Assembly: GCA_951640165.1 (NCBI GenBank)
Contig: OX621241.1
Span: forward strand, 10,359,001 to 10,423,000
Length of the DNA stretch: 64,000 nucleotides
Origin: Pseudoips prasinana
Lineage: Eukaryota > Arthropoda > Insecta > Lepidoptera > Nolidae
Direction of reading: 5' to 3'
The translations under genes and the position numbers were made by a program. Shown here one piece after another: positions 10,623 through 22,689 of the stretch; positions within the stretch are counted from its first letter, which is position 1; each line of letters opens with the position of its first letter. Under the pieces are notes generated by a model that saw nothing but the letters and a program-made list of their open reading frames with translations, had not been told where the DNA came from and made no database searches.

Positions 10623-11332
10623 TCATTTAAACATTTTTGTTTTTATTAATCAGCAGGACCGTTAAAATACGAAAACTCCCGTTTTGTTGACGACAAGTTC
10701 AAACAGCCGTATACTACCCAATACGCACGTGGATTTTTAAAAAGAAAGCAGAGATTAACTTATACGTAACCACTCGTTTTGACGCGGCTCTCACTACTGA
10801 CAGCACCGCGACAACCACTTAGGGGGCTTGTCGATGCGCATGTTTGTGTGAGCGTGCCGTTTCGACCGTAAGTGGGCAGTTTCCGTACTGTCTATTTTTA
10901 TACTGAGTTTTCGTTATAGATCGATTGGAATCGAATAGGTATCGGCATATTTTCCACAAATCAGTACAGACAAGCAATTATCGCGTTATCTCGATCGCTT
11001 TCAATGTCTGAGAAGACAGCGTTTTATATTCGATGGCCTTGATACATTTCTGAAGGCGCCAGTTTAACTAAACCCTGAGGGCAATAATTGAAAGCAATTT
11101 CTTTACGCGAATAATATATACATACATTAAAGCGAAAGGTCACCGATTCACTCACTGATAAGTAGAGAATGACAGCGTGTGCTTGCTAACCTAAATACTA
11201 AAATGCATTAATTATTGTTAATACAAAAGTTTGTATGAGTACTTGCGTGTGTGTGGGTGTGTCCATGTGTGGGAGTAAGTATGTTTGTTGTACAACGGCT
11301 GATCGGATTTGAAGCCGTTGGATGCGTGCAGC
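10623..11332. other. Intronic stretch without recognised features
   Basis: Includes a somewhat more GC-rich patch at 10780-10880, but no start, open frame or splice pair supports an exon there. Confidence 0.35.
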
Positions 11333-11416
11333 GCAGGACCGGCTATTGTGGAGATCCTTGGGAGAGGCCTTTGTCCAGCAGAGGACGTCTTTCAGCTGAT
11401 ATGATGATGATGATCA
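11333..11416 (+). mobile_element. LINE 3' tail fragment (ATGATG type)
   Basis: Contains ggcctttgtccagcagagga then ctgatatgatgatgatgat; same family as 22465. Confidence 0.65.
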
Positions 11417-11924
11417 GATTTGAGCTAAATTTGGTCAATTCAGAGTTAATGCATAGACAATAGTAAATTGTTGCACTTTACACAGGGGGCTAACAATGCA
11501 TACGGTTCGCGCATACCTACATAGAAACTTTTGAAAACAAAACACCGATGTTCGGTTTTTAAAAACAGTTTTCATTTTTCTCTTTGTAGTACCAGTGCAA
11601 ATAGAATTCCAATGCAAGTGGAGTTATTGGTGTATAATCGTATACCTATACAAAAGAGAAAAAAATACAGATCCAATTGAGAACCTTCTTCTTTTTAAGG
11701 TCATTTAAAAAAGAAGCCCAAACCCTCAACCGAACCTGTGTCTGTCAAATGTATTGTGTATATTGTACTGTCAAATGTATTCCATTTAATAGGTAAACTA
11801 GAAATAAAGTCCGATATTTTCAAATTCCCATAGGTTGTGGAATGAAATATTAGGAGAAAAAACGCAAACGTAGGGGTAATGGATCAGTAAAAAGAAAAAA
11901 AAAATTATAGATACCACCACACTT

Positions 11925-12263
11925 TTTTTATGCAATTTGGGTTTGCGCTTGACCAAGATCTCACCGTATGGTAAGTGAAGATGAGGTCGAAGGCGGACCG
12001 CGCGTACCCATAAGATGCCTGTTCACTCTAACCTTGAATAAACCCATGTTATATGAGTCTGGAAACACGTCGTTTGGGAGGTTGTTCCACAGCTTAGCCG
12101 TGCCTATGATGAAAGAGGAAGCAAAACGCTTCGTACGGCATAATGGGATGTCAACAACATAGCGGTGGAGAGCCTCCCGACACCTTGTAGTCTGATGAAA
12201 AAAGGGAGATGGAGGGATAAGTTCATGGAGGTCTACTACATAAACGTTTATGGGGAGTGTCAT
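11925..12263 (-). pseudogene. CR1/Jockey-type LINE, C-terminal RT fragment (5' truncated)
   Basis: The minus-strand frame 11961-12263 ends with residues typical of the extreme C-terminus of a CR1/Jockey-superfamily reverse transcriptase: HRYVVDIPLCRTKRFASSF, then a WNNLP box and a Phe-Lys-x-Arg-Val-Asn-Arg helix. The RT catalytic core is absent. Downstream on the minus strand is a short 3' tail with an A-rich run near 11925. Dead fragment in the MCORP-like intron. Confidence 0.75.
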
Positions 12264-12486
12264 ACGGAATTTCGAAGTTCAAAATAGCGATGAACTGTAG
12301 CTCTATATATTTATATAGTAACGTAGTAATATATATTGTAACGATAGATTCATGTTAGTGCGAAAATGCGAGGCACACAGGCACACACATCACACACTTT
12401 ATGGATACACATCATTTCGGATGTTTTATTTTATTATTTATTTATTTTATTTTAGAATTGTTTATAAAAACTTTCAACCCATTTTT

Positions 12487-13095
12487 AGGGTTCCGTAGCC
12501 AAATGGTAAAAAACGGAACTCTTATAGATTCGTCATGTCTGTCTGTCTGTCTGTCCGTCCGTCCGTATGTCACAGCCACTTTTTTCCGAAACGATAAGAG
12601 CTGTACCGTTGAAACTTGGTAAGTAGACGTATTCTGTGAACCGCATTAAGATTTTCACACAAAACTAGAAAAATAACAAGAATTTTCGGGGTTCCCCATA
12701 CATAGGACTGAAACTCAACAATTTTTTTTCATCGTACCCATACAAGTAAGGTTTCTATGGATAGGTCTTTAAAAATGATATTGAGGTTTCTAATACCATT
12801 TTTTTCTAAGCTGAATAGTTTGCGCGAGAGACACATCCAAAGTGGTAAAATGAGTGTCCCCCCCCCCCCCCCCCATAACTTCTAAAATGAGAAAATTATA
12901 AAACTAAAAAAATATATGATGTACATTACCATGAAAACTAACAACTAAAATTGGTTTGAACAAGATCTAGTAAGTAGTTTTTTTTTAATACGTCACTAAT
13001 CGTAAACCGCAATTTACCTGTCATTTAATCAACTGAAATACTTGCTGCTACGGAACCCTTCATGGGCGAGTCCGACTCGCACTTGGCCGGTTTTT
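12487..13095 (+). repeat. About 600-bp lepidopteran dispersed repeat (ggttccgtagcc type)
   Basis: Starts ggttccgtagccaaatgg and ends with tacggaacccttcatgggc then cgcacttggccggttttt. It contains a TCTG/TCCG run (12537-12565) and a C15-18 homopolymer (12859-12875). From knowledge, this sequence class is widespread and well conserved in moths. It is noncoding and nonautonomous. Confidence 0.6.
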
Positions 13096-13284
13096 CTCTC
13101 AATTATACCCGCGACAGGTCGGTAGGCACATATAGAATAATTTTTTTCTGGATAATCATTATTATATAACTAAATATATGAATTTGTGCTTACATTTCGA
13201 CAGTCATTATGTTCAGATCATATAAAAGTTCTTCAAAAATAATAAATTATAATAAATAAGCAGAAGTAACTCTCATGACAGAGT

Positions 13285-13470
13285 TATTCAAGCCGGTCGG
13301 TACGCCTCTGATATAGTTTAAATATTTTTTTCGAATGACTACAACCGGCATTCAACGTGACGTAAGCATTAAAATAGAAATTGATCCATTTTGGTGGTAA
13401 TCTATCAATAAAATGACCACTGACACTCGCCGATCGCTTACGTCACTCAAGGCTATGAGCTCATGAGCGG
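13285..13470 (-). mobile_element. Diverged 5S rRNA-derived SINE
   Basis: On the minus strand, a degraded version of the family body can be followed from the gatcggcgagtgtc-like box to the acaaccgg and cctctgata-like segments. Old copy. Confidence 0.4.
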
Positions 13471-14130
13471 AATAATTGTGTCATAGGATCTCATACTATT
13501 GTAGTTAATGATATGATAGCTTCAAGCGACTCGTAGTAGGCAGTTAACAGTTAATTATGTTATACAACAATCTTATTAAGGTCTGGCCCACTTGTGCCGT
13601 GAGCCAAGATACGAGTATATCATTATATATTTTTTACTTTTGATCTCTATTCGGCCGATAGGCATTTGGTTCACGTCGTATGTAAGTTAAAATGACTTGG
13701 AGCGGAAGTAGTAGAGACTACGTCAGTATATACACGGACACTACGAAAATAGCTTTTATTGCCAATAAAATAAAGACGCATGGTTTGATAGAAGTGTATA
13801 CGTCAACGTGGCGTCAAATATATGTAACTAGATAACGTGCCGACGATAAACTCGTTAACCGTCTTAAGTTTTATTCTTATAAGTTATTGACTCAGTAGGT
13901 CAATTTTGATGGTTTACCTCGTACTAAATAGACTGTGACGATTGAATTTTTTTGGGAATGAGGTGACTAAATGCTGTGTTTTCGATATTGCTTTTGAATT
14001 AAGTTACGTACGTTTTATTGGTTGATACCTACGGTTTCCGTTTACCTGGAAATTAAGGGGATAATCTCATCGTTCCGATGCGATTATTATTGTTATTTAT
14101 AAATCTATTTTTTCATACAGCTTAGTTGGC
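13471..14130. other. Intronic stretch without recognised features
   Basis: No coding, RNA or repeat signal that I can name. Confidence 0.35.
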
Positions 14131-14384
14131 AAACTAATATACGACCCACCTGATACGGCCTTACGGTAAGTGGTCACCGTAGCTTAAGAATGCTTGCAAC
14201 ACTAGGGGTATCATTAGCGCGTTGCCGACTCTTTAGAAACCTATATCTCCTTTTCTGAAGGGCCCCATGTAGTCTCTCATCCCGTCCGGGGAATGAAAGT
14301 CGTCCCGAGGAAAGATCAAGAGAACGAGCAGCGTCCGCCCCTCTCTTGAGTACTATGACCATCATGCTGAAATCATGAATCAAA
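14131..14384 (+). mobile_element. LINE 3' UTR fragments, mosaic
   Basis: The first half (gtaagtggtcaccgtagctt, gcgcgttgccgactc) resembles a CR1-type 3' UTR; the second (tctcatcccgtccgggga, gtactatgaccatcatgc) belongs to the same family as 8038-8254. Confidence 0.45.
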
Positions 14385-14692
14385 AAATTTTAAGAGAGGT
14401 AGGGCATAGCGTTCATTCGCTCAAAGAGCAGCCCGACTGGGGGACTACTCCACCTTACAGAAGACATTCCTTAATAATAACATTAATCATTTTAATGTTG
14501 TGTTTCCGAGTGTAAGTAAGGTCGCCAGAGCTCATTGGGGTGGGGGGGAAGGGTCAGCAATACTTGTTTGCTGACTCTAAAATGCCTACAACGCACTCGT
14601 GACTCCTCTGGTGTCGCGAGTGTTCATGGGCGGCGGTGATCACTTACCATCAGGTGACCCACTTGCTCGTTTGTCCCCTCTGATATAAAAAA
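14385..14692 (+). mobile_element. SINE/LINE-tail repeat type D
   Basis: Homologous over its length to 32462-32780: agagaggtagggcatagcgt at the left, cgccagagctcattggggtg in the middle, and gtgatcacttaccatcaggt then an A-rich tail at the right. A partial copy is at 26888 (minus) and a cut one at 63965 (minus). Confidence 0.65.
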
Positions 14693-14824
14693 AAAACCAA
14701 CCCGTCTGCCCCTCTGCTCTGCATTATGTCATAGCCCCAAAATGTTGGGCACAATTCTATTGTGCAGATTCCCGGAGAAGCCTTTACCCAGCAGTGGACG
14801 TCTTTTGGCATATATGATGACTAT

Positions 14825-15600
14825 TTCTATATAAAAAGACGTTATTTCGTAGCATGGCCAATTTTTTTACTTAGCCATTACCGGTTTGAACAGTGCTTTA
14901 ATAACTTTGAGTAGTAGGTATCTACCTAATGTAAAAAAATACTATAGGATTACTTTAAAGTAAACTCCCGTGAGATAAATGTTAATTTAAGCTATCCCAA
15001 CTTAATCTTCTGAGCACATCTTGTGGTCACAAGTTAATTTGAACTTTCCCATTACTTACCTACATTTGTGAACCGAGGAAGCACCCTTGGTTAAGAAACT
15101 TCTTTGCTAGCCAGGAAATTTGAATAACATTCCTATCTCAGATTGTATAAACGAAACCTTTTTTAGTTTATACAATAAAATTATGGTCAATTATGAACAT
15201 TAAATTGGATCTATTACAAAAATGGGGGTCACGGAGATGCTACTAAAATACGCCATATGACGAAACGAGGCAGACAGTGCTGCTATGAATACTTCTGATA
15301 CTGTAAATAAGATTCAAAATAGGCTCAAATATATCTAGACTTATATACATATATATTTTAAAAACAATTACCGCACAATATGCCTCGACATATTATAGAA
15401 GAATGTAATTTGTCTATATTCTAATCACTGTTGACTTGTTACAGCATAAATGAATATCTTCTGGATAAAACTATATGACTCCAATTTATGCATTGATCCA
15501 TTTAATTAGGATTTGCTTATCATTTGCTTTTTATTTAGGTAATTATTTTTATTTACTATTAAATTATTTTGTGTTAAATTATTATGATGTTCTATTTTAT
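14825..15600. other. Intronic stretch without recognised features
   Basis: Apart from a short ATGATG-type tail remnant (14770-14822), nothing recognisable. Confidence 0.35.
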
Positions 15601-15659
15601 TACTTTTGATACTACTGTAAAAGGTGTGACATTTCTATAATATATAATTGTTATTTTCT

Positions 15660-15785
15660 GTAAAATAATGACATTGTACCATTAATTGCATGCTAACCTG
15701 CTGGACATAGCGACCCCAACATAACTAACACCCTTGAATGTCCAATGTACCTACCTATGTTTGCAATAAAGAATTTTGATTGATT
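15660..15785 (+). mobile_element. LINE 3' end remnant
   Basis: Noncoding sequence ending in tttgcaataaagaattttga ttgattg, the form of a CR1/Jockey-type LINE 3' terminus with a short repeat tail. Confidence 0.4.
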
Positions 15786-16167
15786 GTTGTTTACAAATAT
15801 GAAATTCATGGACATTAGTAGCAAGGTACGGTAAGGTGGTGTAGTGGGAAGGGAGTCAACCACTACGTCTCCCGTGTAGTATATTAATGGATAATTCGAG
15901 TTAAGTTTATTAAGGGTCTTTCAAATTACGTTTCAGAAATCTTTAAAGTGAGTTGTATAAGTTGCAGTGTGGTTGGAAAACGAACCCACTAAGCACAGGT
16001 ATCGGGCCCGCCACTGTCGCCATTTGTACAATCCATTCGATGCTCTATGAATTTATCGCAATAAAGACGCTTAACGCCATCTTGCTGAAACCTGCACGTC
16101 TAAACCGGCTGGTACACCAATAGTTAGATAGGAGCACTATCAACAGATGGCGCTTTTTGAGTTCTTA

Positions 16168-16438
16168 TTTATCCTAGTTGCTTGCCTTTCACGCGTCATG
16201 TTCGATTCCCACCCAGGACAGACATTTGTGTGCATGAATATGTGTGGTTGTCCTGTGTCTGGATGTAATGTCTATTACGTATATAATACATATAATAAGT
16301 ATGTATTTACAAAATAAAAGTAGTGTATTTAGTATATCTATCAATTATCTGGTTATATATTAGAAGCTCTGATGAGTTTGGGATCAGATGGACGTGTGTG
16401 CATAATGTCCTTGGATATATTTTATTATTATATTGGTT
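16168..16438 (+). mobile_element. tRNA-derived SINE type B
   Basis: The head is degraded (gcctttcacgcgtcatgttc, gattcccacccaggaca) but the body and the ggatcagatggacgtgtgtg end match the other type B copies. Confidence 0.7.
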
Positions 16439-17865
16439 TTACCAAATAAGCTTAATTATGTGATCCCGTTTTATTCGAATATCTAAAAAATCTAAACTTC
16501 CGAGAGAAAGCTCTGAACTCAACACAGACTTGAGTAGAGCTTCTACTCAAGTTAGAAAATAATTGCAATCTTGAAAACGACGGCTTTAAAATATAAACAC
16601 GTTGTGTGACATCCAAAACGTAGAAGACGAGGCGCCGCGATTTGATTTATTCACGAGAGTCTGTGTACAGATGTTAAAACCGCGAAAAAGGCTCTGTAGC
16701 TTTGGGGGAGGTTCAACTTAAAGCAGTTGGATGAATAATTAAGTAGATACAGAGTTGTGCACCGATGTTTTAGCTGTACGACAACTTGTACCGAGAACAT
16801 TCGGGTTTAATAGATGTTCTTCAAAATAAGCTGTATTGATCTGACTAAAACTTTCATCTCTTGATAAACCCTTGTCAATTAAAGGAGGATGATAGAGTTT
16901 ACCCTAAAACTGTAGTTATATAAACTGAGATTAGAAGCAAAAGGGCCTGTTAATAGTAATAAAACATGGTCTAATTTGGTCCATTTAATAATTAATTTAT
17001 ATTAGAATTTTTGTCGAAAGTGAATTCAACCACCTACATAACAGTATTTTCACAGCCTACCTAAAACTTATTGGGTCCCTTCTTAACATATTTTTTTTAA
17101 TTGGAAGCAATACATAGTACTATGTGATGGATTATATGCACACTACATATACCTATGAAATATATCCTATGCTCGATCTCTTCTAAATTTCACTTCTTGA
17201 GGTATTTTTAGTGTTACTTACCTCAAGAGTAAAACGGTCCATCATATCACGAGTCTCTAGCTCGTAAACAGAAGGCGTTAATGACCTTTAGAATATAGAA
17301 TATTATCGATATAATGGCCCAAATTTCAACCTTAGTAAAGAGGTATCTCTAAAAACGTGTCGCGTTGAGTATGATTTTATACTTGTATGATTTTTGTAGA
17401 ATGTGACTGTTAAATAGGTACTCTCTCGCAATATTGGTATAAACAGACATGGTTAAAGTTTTACATTTATCCTTTCACAGCTAAAATAGGATGTTGGAAT
17501 TTTTGCATATTATGTGATTACCCCTTAATCTGGCGAAACGTATTAAAATATAATTTCAATATTATTATATGTTACACGAGTATATTATATTTACTTTTCA
17601 GCTCTTTATCCTTTGTCGGAAGCCTTAGATCTAGAAAATAATAGAGGTTGTGCACTCAATAGGTTTGATTATAACAAGTTAATGCACAATCACTCGAAAA
17701 TAAACCCACGTGGGTCGACTAATTGGATTACTTTCGGAACGCGGTGAAGTCGGGCCGAGATGATATTGGGTACACGTGCGTTTAAATCGATGTGTAATTG
17801 CAACATACATATGTATATATATATATTGTATAACTCAAGTAACAAAGTATGAATACGCATCCAAA
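16439..17865. other. Intronic stretch without recognised features
   Basis: AT-rich, no open frame with a recognisable domain. An (at)n run lies near 17812. Confidence 0.35.
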
Positions 17866-18355
17866 TGTCAACGAATGACGTCTAGCAGTGGACGTCATTC
17901 GCTGAGATGATGATAGCTTCACATTCATTTATATTGTAAATAATATATTGCCATAAAATTTTATATGTAAAAAAATACGTCAATACAAATTCCCCAATTA
18001 TAAGCAGCCTAATTAGATTTTTTTGGCAATCTTCTATTTATACGTCATATTCAACAACCGGTTTACCTCCGATACTGCTCGACAATTGTTCGCAATTGCG
18101 AACGCACCGTGACCAACATCGACCTTAATACGCCCTCGTTTGCATTAATAGCAATGAAATGCCTTTTCCGATCTTCAACTGGACAACTGGCTCTAATCTT
18201 TGACAGCTAACTTAGTTTGTAGTTTTTCTAGAACATCAATCATTGTTACGTTCATGTTAATAAAATTCGGCTTACCTCGTAAGGTTTCGTAAAATATACT
18301 CGTATGCCTTCGCTATTTCTATGATACATAATAGCTAAACATTATTAGATTAAGA

Positions 18356-18513
18356 AAACTTGAGAGGTGTCAAGGGACACCCGGATGGAACGAAGTTATT
18401 TCTTATTATTTATTATGTACAAAAAACCTGTATACACTCAACAAAAATAATCGTCGCGACACCACACTGTTCAATGCGAAATGGAAATGAAAATATCTGG
18501 CTTGCTTTCTATA

Positions 18514-18546
<33 letters not shown>

Positions 18547-18658
18547 GAAACATGCGCACGCCGCACAGCTGCAAAAAGTGTCGTGACAACTTTTCGTAAG
18601 AATTTTTTCCGTCTAGCCCCCTTTCACAACGCGCGATAAGGAACTTCGTTCCAAAAAC
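18356..18658 (-). mobile_element. Repeat with ggaacgaagttcc ends, longer copy
   Basis: Minus-strand homologue of 9679-9948. It keeps both ends and an internal (GA)n run at 18512-18538. The shared core includes gtcgtgacaacttttcgtaa and the gcgcgataaggaacttcgtt end. Confidence 0.5.
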
Positions 18659-19639
18659 TTTAGCTGATTTGGCTATATTTACCTAATTGAAAACGTCTGA
18701 AATCGTATATAAAAATTTGGTGTAGACAAGCAAACTTAGATTAGTAGACACGAAAATTTTATACGAAACAGGTCCAAATTGAGGTTCCTCGATTGTACCT
18801 CGTTAGCGCGAAGACAAATCTAACTTTCCTAATGTACTTTTATATTCTGTCTGTTTCTTCGCGAAATATTATTGCCACAAAAATGATGTCGGTTTGTAAT
18901 TTCACGGCTACGATGACATAATGCCGTTCTAGATTACGTAATAAACAATTTATTATGTTTGTATTGCAAATGTGTGTGGATCAAAAATAGCACTTATATG
19001 GTTACGTATGTTTTTTGCCGCAGTTCATAAATCGCTTGTACATGAAGACTTGTTTACCTCCTTCCAAATGTTTTCTAGGTATTATTGGGAACAATTTTAC
19101 TTTCGTAAAGTGAATTGAACACATATTTCAATATTATCTCCATATATCTTATATATTTATTACGTTAGTCTTTATAACTTACTAAGAAAACAAATTACAT
19201 GTTATTAAGCTCAAATTTATACTTAAATTCAACAGGTAAAAAACTAATAAATTTATATAATTAGTTTGGTGAGCGCGTCGAAAAGTCCCTTCAATTCAAA
19301 TATTTTTTAATCCTTTCTTATCGTGATGATAGTATCCATAAGATTAAGATTTTAAAGGCCTGCCAGTTTATTTGTTAGTTTGTATAGTTATAAAACTTGT
19401 TAAACAAGTAACAGATATTATGTATGACAACACATAATCGAGTACAATAAATATAACCTTATTTTCACATGAACAACTCGTAGCGCGTTCCAGAACGAAG
19501 TACCGATCTATTCGGTTCGTCTACCTGCCAAACATAATCGCTTAGTGTTGCCACCTAATTAATTATTATAAATAATCGAAATTATTATTTAAACCGTTTT
19601 TATTTAAATAAATTTAATTCAACCTGAAAGTAGTTTATT
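18659..19639. other. Intronic stretch without recognised features
   Basis: Nothing recognisable on either strand. Confidence 0.35.
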
Positions 19640-19915
19640 CTTCACTGCTTGACTATTAAACCCAATTGATAGAAATTTAGAATGAAGATAGATAGATAGA
19701 AGATATTGACTATCATATAAAGTAGCAATGCCTACACTTGTCGTATTGTTCAATAATGTAGAATTAAGTTTTAAATTAAAAGATAATTGTAACCCTCATG
19801 TTAAAAATACCAAAAGTTGCCGCAAATATCACCGCGAAACTACCTCGCACGCTCATAAAATGTCATGCATAATTAAAACTAATTGTATTCACTTTCTAAA
19901 AACTTACATTATCCA
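19640..19915 (+). repeat. Dispersed repeat, copy 1 of an inverted pair
   Basis: The segments around 19650-19672 (attaaacccaattgataga) and 19845-19915 (cgcacgctcataaaatgtca, attgtattcactttctaaaa) recur in inverted orientation at 21115-21225. The copy at 21115 lacks the middle. Confidence 0.5.
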
Positions 19916-20346
19916 ATTATATTATAAATATTCAGATCAAGTTTTCATTTTGGTATATTTTATTTTTATATTTTGCCATGTTAAGTATGCCAAAAATCTT
20001 ATTATTTCTTGAGTAATCTACATATAAAAGTGAAAAATTATTTTGAATATTCTGGTATATTAATCGAAAACTGAGGGACATTCATCTAAAGTGTTTACAT
20101 CCTTTCTAACCAATATTAATGTAGTCTTCATTAATATAATTCAGTTTATAATATTTAAACCAACTTTCACATAGTGGAGGCGGCTGGTGTTCAATTGTTG
20201 TTTTATAGAAAATAATAAATTATCGCTTCAGTGACAACTTGACTTTTTAGACCTTATCTTTAAGGATATTAAATAGGTTTAAAGTGTGCAAAACACATAT
20301 TACTTTTTGTATCAAAATCGGCAACAATAATTAAAAATGTGAACAT

Positions 20347-20640
20347 AACCCCATCGCATCCCGTGAGGGGCGTAAAAGTCGACCCGAGGAAATATCTTCC
20401 AGAAAACAGGCAGCAACGTCTCTGTTATAAGTTTTCAATTTTATCACATAAGAATAAGGTTCACTTTCAATTGGCGAAATTTGACAGATTGGGGTAGCTT
20501 GATGTGCTGGTGTCTATACTATGACCATCATACTGCGATCGGGAACCCGTCTGGCAAGTAAGCGTGGCGATTATGGAATATCCCCCAAGATGATTGTCGG
20601 GGGAGGCTTCTGTCTAGCAGTGGACTTTTTACGGCTGTAG
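20347..20640 (+). mobile_element. LINE 3' end (RTE-like) with half MITE inserted
   Basis: Same family as 8038-8254 (catcccgtgaggggcgtaaa, gcgtggcgattatggaatat). The segment 20432-20521 is the right half of the 140-bp MITE, ending gatgtgctggtgtctata. Confidence 0.6.
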
Positions 20641-21114
20641 ATTTTAAACTAAAAAAAAAGCCTAAAAATTGCTAGTAAATATAGCAAGTTATAGACCAAT
20701 CCTGTAATTTAATTTAAACTCTTTAATTTTTTCGTGAGGGTTATTTAGTATTACTTATTTAGTCTTACCACCACTGGAAACTTGTAAGCCAGGATTGATA
20801 GTGGCACCCAATGAAATGACTGTGCGGGAATCATTTCAACTGTCTAGGATCCTGCAATAAATTGAATCAGAGGGTAATAAGGAGGAGTTGGAAAAGTAGT
20901 TCAACTTACCTTATTCGTAGGACTAGTGGTTACTCTAGTGTAAACGTTGTTTAAGTTGCCTTATAAGTCCATACGTTGATCGTGTAACAACTGGTGCCTT
21001 ATCACGGCAGCGGTGACTGACACGTTTTAATCTGCCCTCTGAAACATCTTCCTCTCATCCTCTGCATCAAAACAAAATTATCAAAGCAATATTTTTTTCA
21101 ATTTAGTCGGCGCT

Positions 21115-21225
21115 TAATAAAATAATGTAAGTTTTTAGAAAGTGAATACAATTAGTTATAATTATGCATGACATTTTATGAGCGTGCGAGGAGACATTTT
21201 TATCAATTGGGTTTAATAGTCTACT
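21115..21225 (-). repeat. Dispersed repeat, copy 2 of an inverted pair
   Basis: Reverse complement of parts of 19640-19915, adjoining the 86-bp palindrome. Confidence 0.5.
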
Positions 21226-21307
21226 AGGTATTTTCATTAGCTTACGAGAAATATATATATATATATATATATATATATTTCTCGTAAGCTAATGAAAATA
21301 CCTAGTA
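21222..21307. repeat. 86-bp perfect palindrome centred on (AT)n
   Basis: The arm tactaggtattttcattag ... cgagaaatatat is followed without spacer by its exact complement, with an AT dinucleotide core at about 21251-21278. It would form a cruciform or hairpin of about 43 bp. Confidence 0.85.
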
Positions 21308-21327
21308 AAGATACACATATAAATACA

Positions 21328-21545
21328 TTATCAGCCTGATATCGTCCACTGCTGTACATAGGCCTCCTGCAAACATTTCTATAGCGTTACCATTTGGAGG
21401 CATTTGCCGTCGTCACTGCGTCTGGCATGCGAGTTGGCGACCGCAGTTAGGTGGTAGCTATAGTACACAGATAGCGCTGCTGTCCTACCCTTAGTCGCCT
21501 TTTACGACACCCACGGGATGGTATGTGGTGGCCCAGTTATCCTTT
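21328..21545 (-). mobile_element. LINE 3' end (RTE-like)
   Basis: Contains cgtccactgctgtacatagg, ctggcatgcgagttggcgac and acgacacccacgggatgg, the complement of the tail family. Confidence 0.6.
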
Positions 21546-21550
21546 CCAGG

Positions 21551-22001
21551 GGCTCTACCGGCTAAGTCACCGAACATCGATTTCTTAAATGGCTTTCAAA
21601 TAAATTAAGGTTAAAAATCACTTTATCAATTGTTAAATCGGCCTCCATGAGCACATGTGACGTCATAAATGGTCCGGTCAACGTTGACGCCGATTTAAGC
21701 AGCGAAGCGCCGTGTGCACTTGCACAAAAAAAAAAAAAATTATAATCTAGTCGGCATGGATGTATGGAATTTGTGTATTAGTGTTTTTTGTAAAATTGTT
21801 TAGGTGTTTATTTGTATTGTATAATTTAGTATTTTATTTAGTTTAGTATTGATAAGTAGCCCACGCTTGGCGTCCTATATTAAGTATTTAATTTCTCTGC
21901 AAGTGAATGTACATATTCTTAAGAATCTTTAACCGTAAAGACCTCTATTTATTTAAACGCCATTTAAGAAATCGATGTTCGGCGACTTAGCCGGTAGAGC
22001 C
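21551..22001. mobile_element. Nonautonomous DNA transposon, 451 bp, 45-bp TIRs
   Basis: Starts ggctctaccggctaagtcac and ends with the complement ggcgacttagccggtagagcc; the inverted match extends about 43-45 bp with one or two mismatches. A 5-bp direct duplication, ccagg, flanks it (21546-21550 and 22002-22006). It contains no transposase. A truncated copy is at 9363-9519 in another SINE, again after ccagg. Confidence 0.75.
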
Positions 22002-22229
22002 CCAGGTCGGAAACCACACGGCGATCTAGTTGCTGACTTAGTACCTATACCTAACCAATAACACTAAGATGAGATCAATTCGGGCTCGCACGGATAATAA
22101 ATTATTACTTTTTAATTTACTTTCTAGTTTTGAATGAACGATATACATTTTTTTTATATTGTCAGAAATTTAACCTAGTAAGTTTTTATCACATTTTATG
22201 CTAATTAACTTTAAATTAATTCATAGCCA

Positions 22230-22440
22230 GATGTCTTTACCCGTCTGCAAGTGATCTAGGTCAAGCATCAAATTGCGCGGCCAATATTTGACTGACGAGC
22301 AGAGTGGTCTAATTTCTGACCTTCTCATTGCTTCGAAGTGCATGTTAAGTAGTCGGTTCCGTCAACAGTCACTAAGCGATGATAGAAGCCTGCTAGGCGG
22401 TTTGAACAACTCTGACACTAGAATATACTAATTACCACCG
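22230..22440 (+). mobile_element. Diverged 5S rRNA-derived SINE
   Basis: Degraded head (gtgatctaggtcaagcatca) and tail (gaagcctgctaggcggtttg, aacaactctgacactag) match the copy at 22690. Confidence 0.5.
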
Positions 22441-22464
22441 ACTATTCAATAAAAAGAGATTGAA

Positions 22465-22538
22465 ATTGTGGAGATCTTTGGGGGAGGCCTTTGTCCAGCA
22501 GTGGAATGTCTTTCGGCTGATATGATGATGATGATTCA
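22465..22538 (+). mobile_element. LINE 3' tail fragment (ATGATG type)
   Basis: Contains ggcctttgtccagcagtgga then cggctgatatgatgatgatg. Confidence 0.65.
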
Positions 22539-22689
22539 ATAAAGTAAAAGTATGCATATTTAAATATGAACATTAAATACGATTAACATCGTATTTGTAA
22601 ATATATGTCATCTGTTATCGTTATGTAAATCAATGTCAATTTGATATGTATCTTCGAATAATATATTAATATTATATCATGGTTGTAAG

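Noticed and set aside
10780..10880. A promoter or exon in a GC-richer patch of the intron
   Set aside because: No open frame with splice sites, no TATA or initiator in a sensible position.
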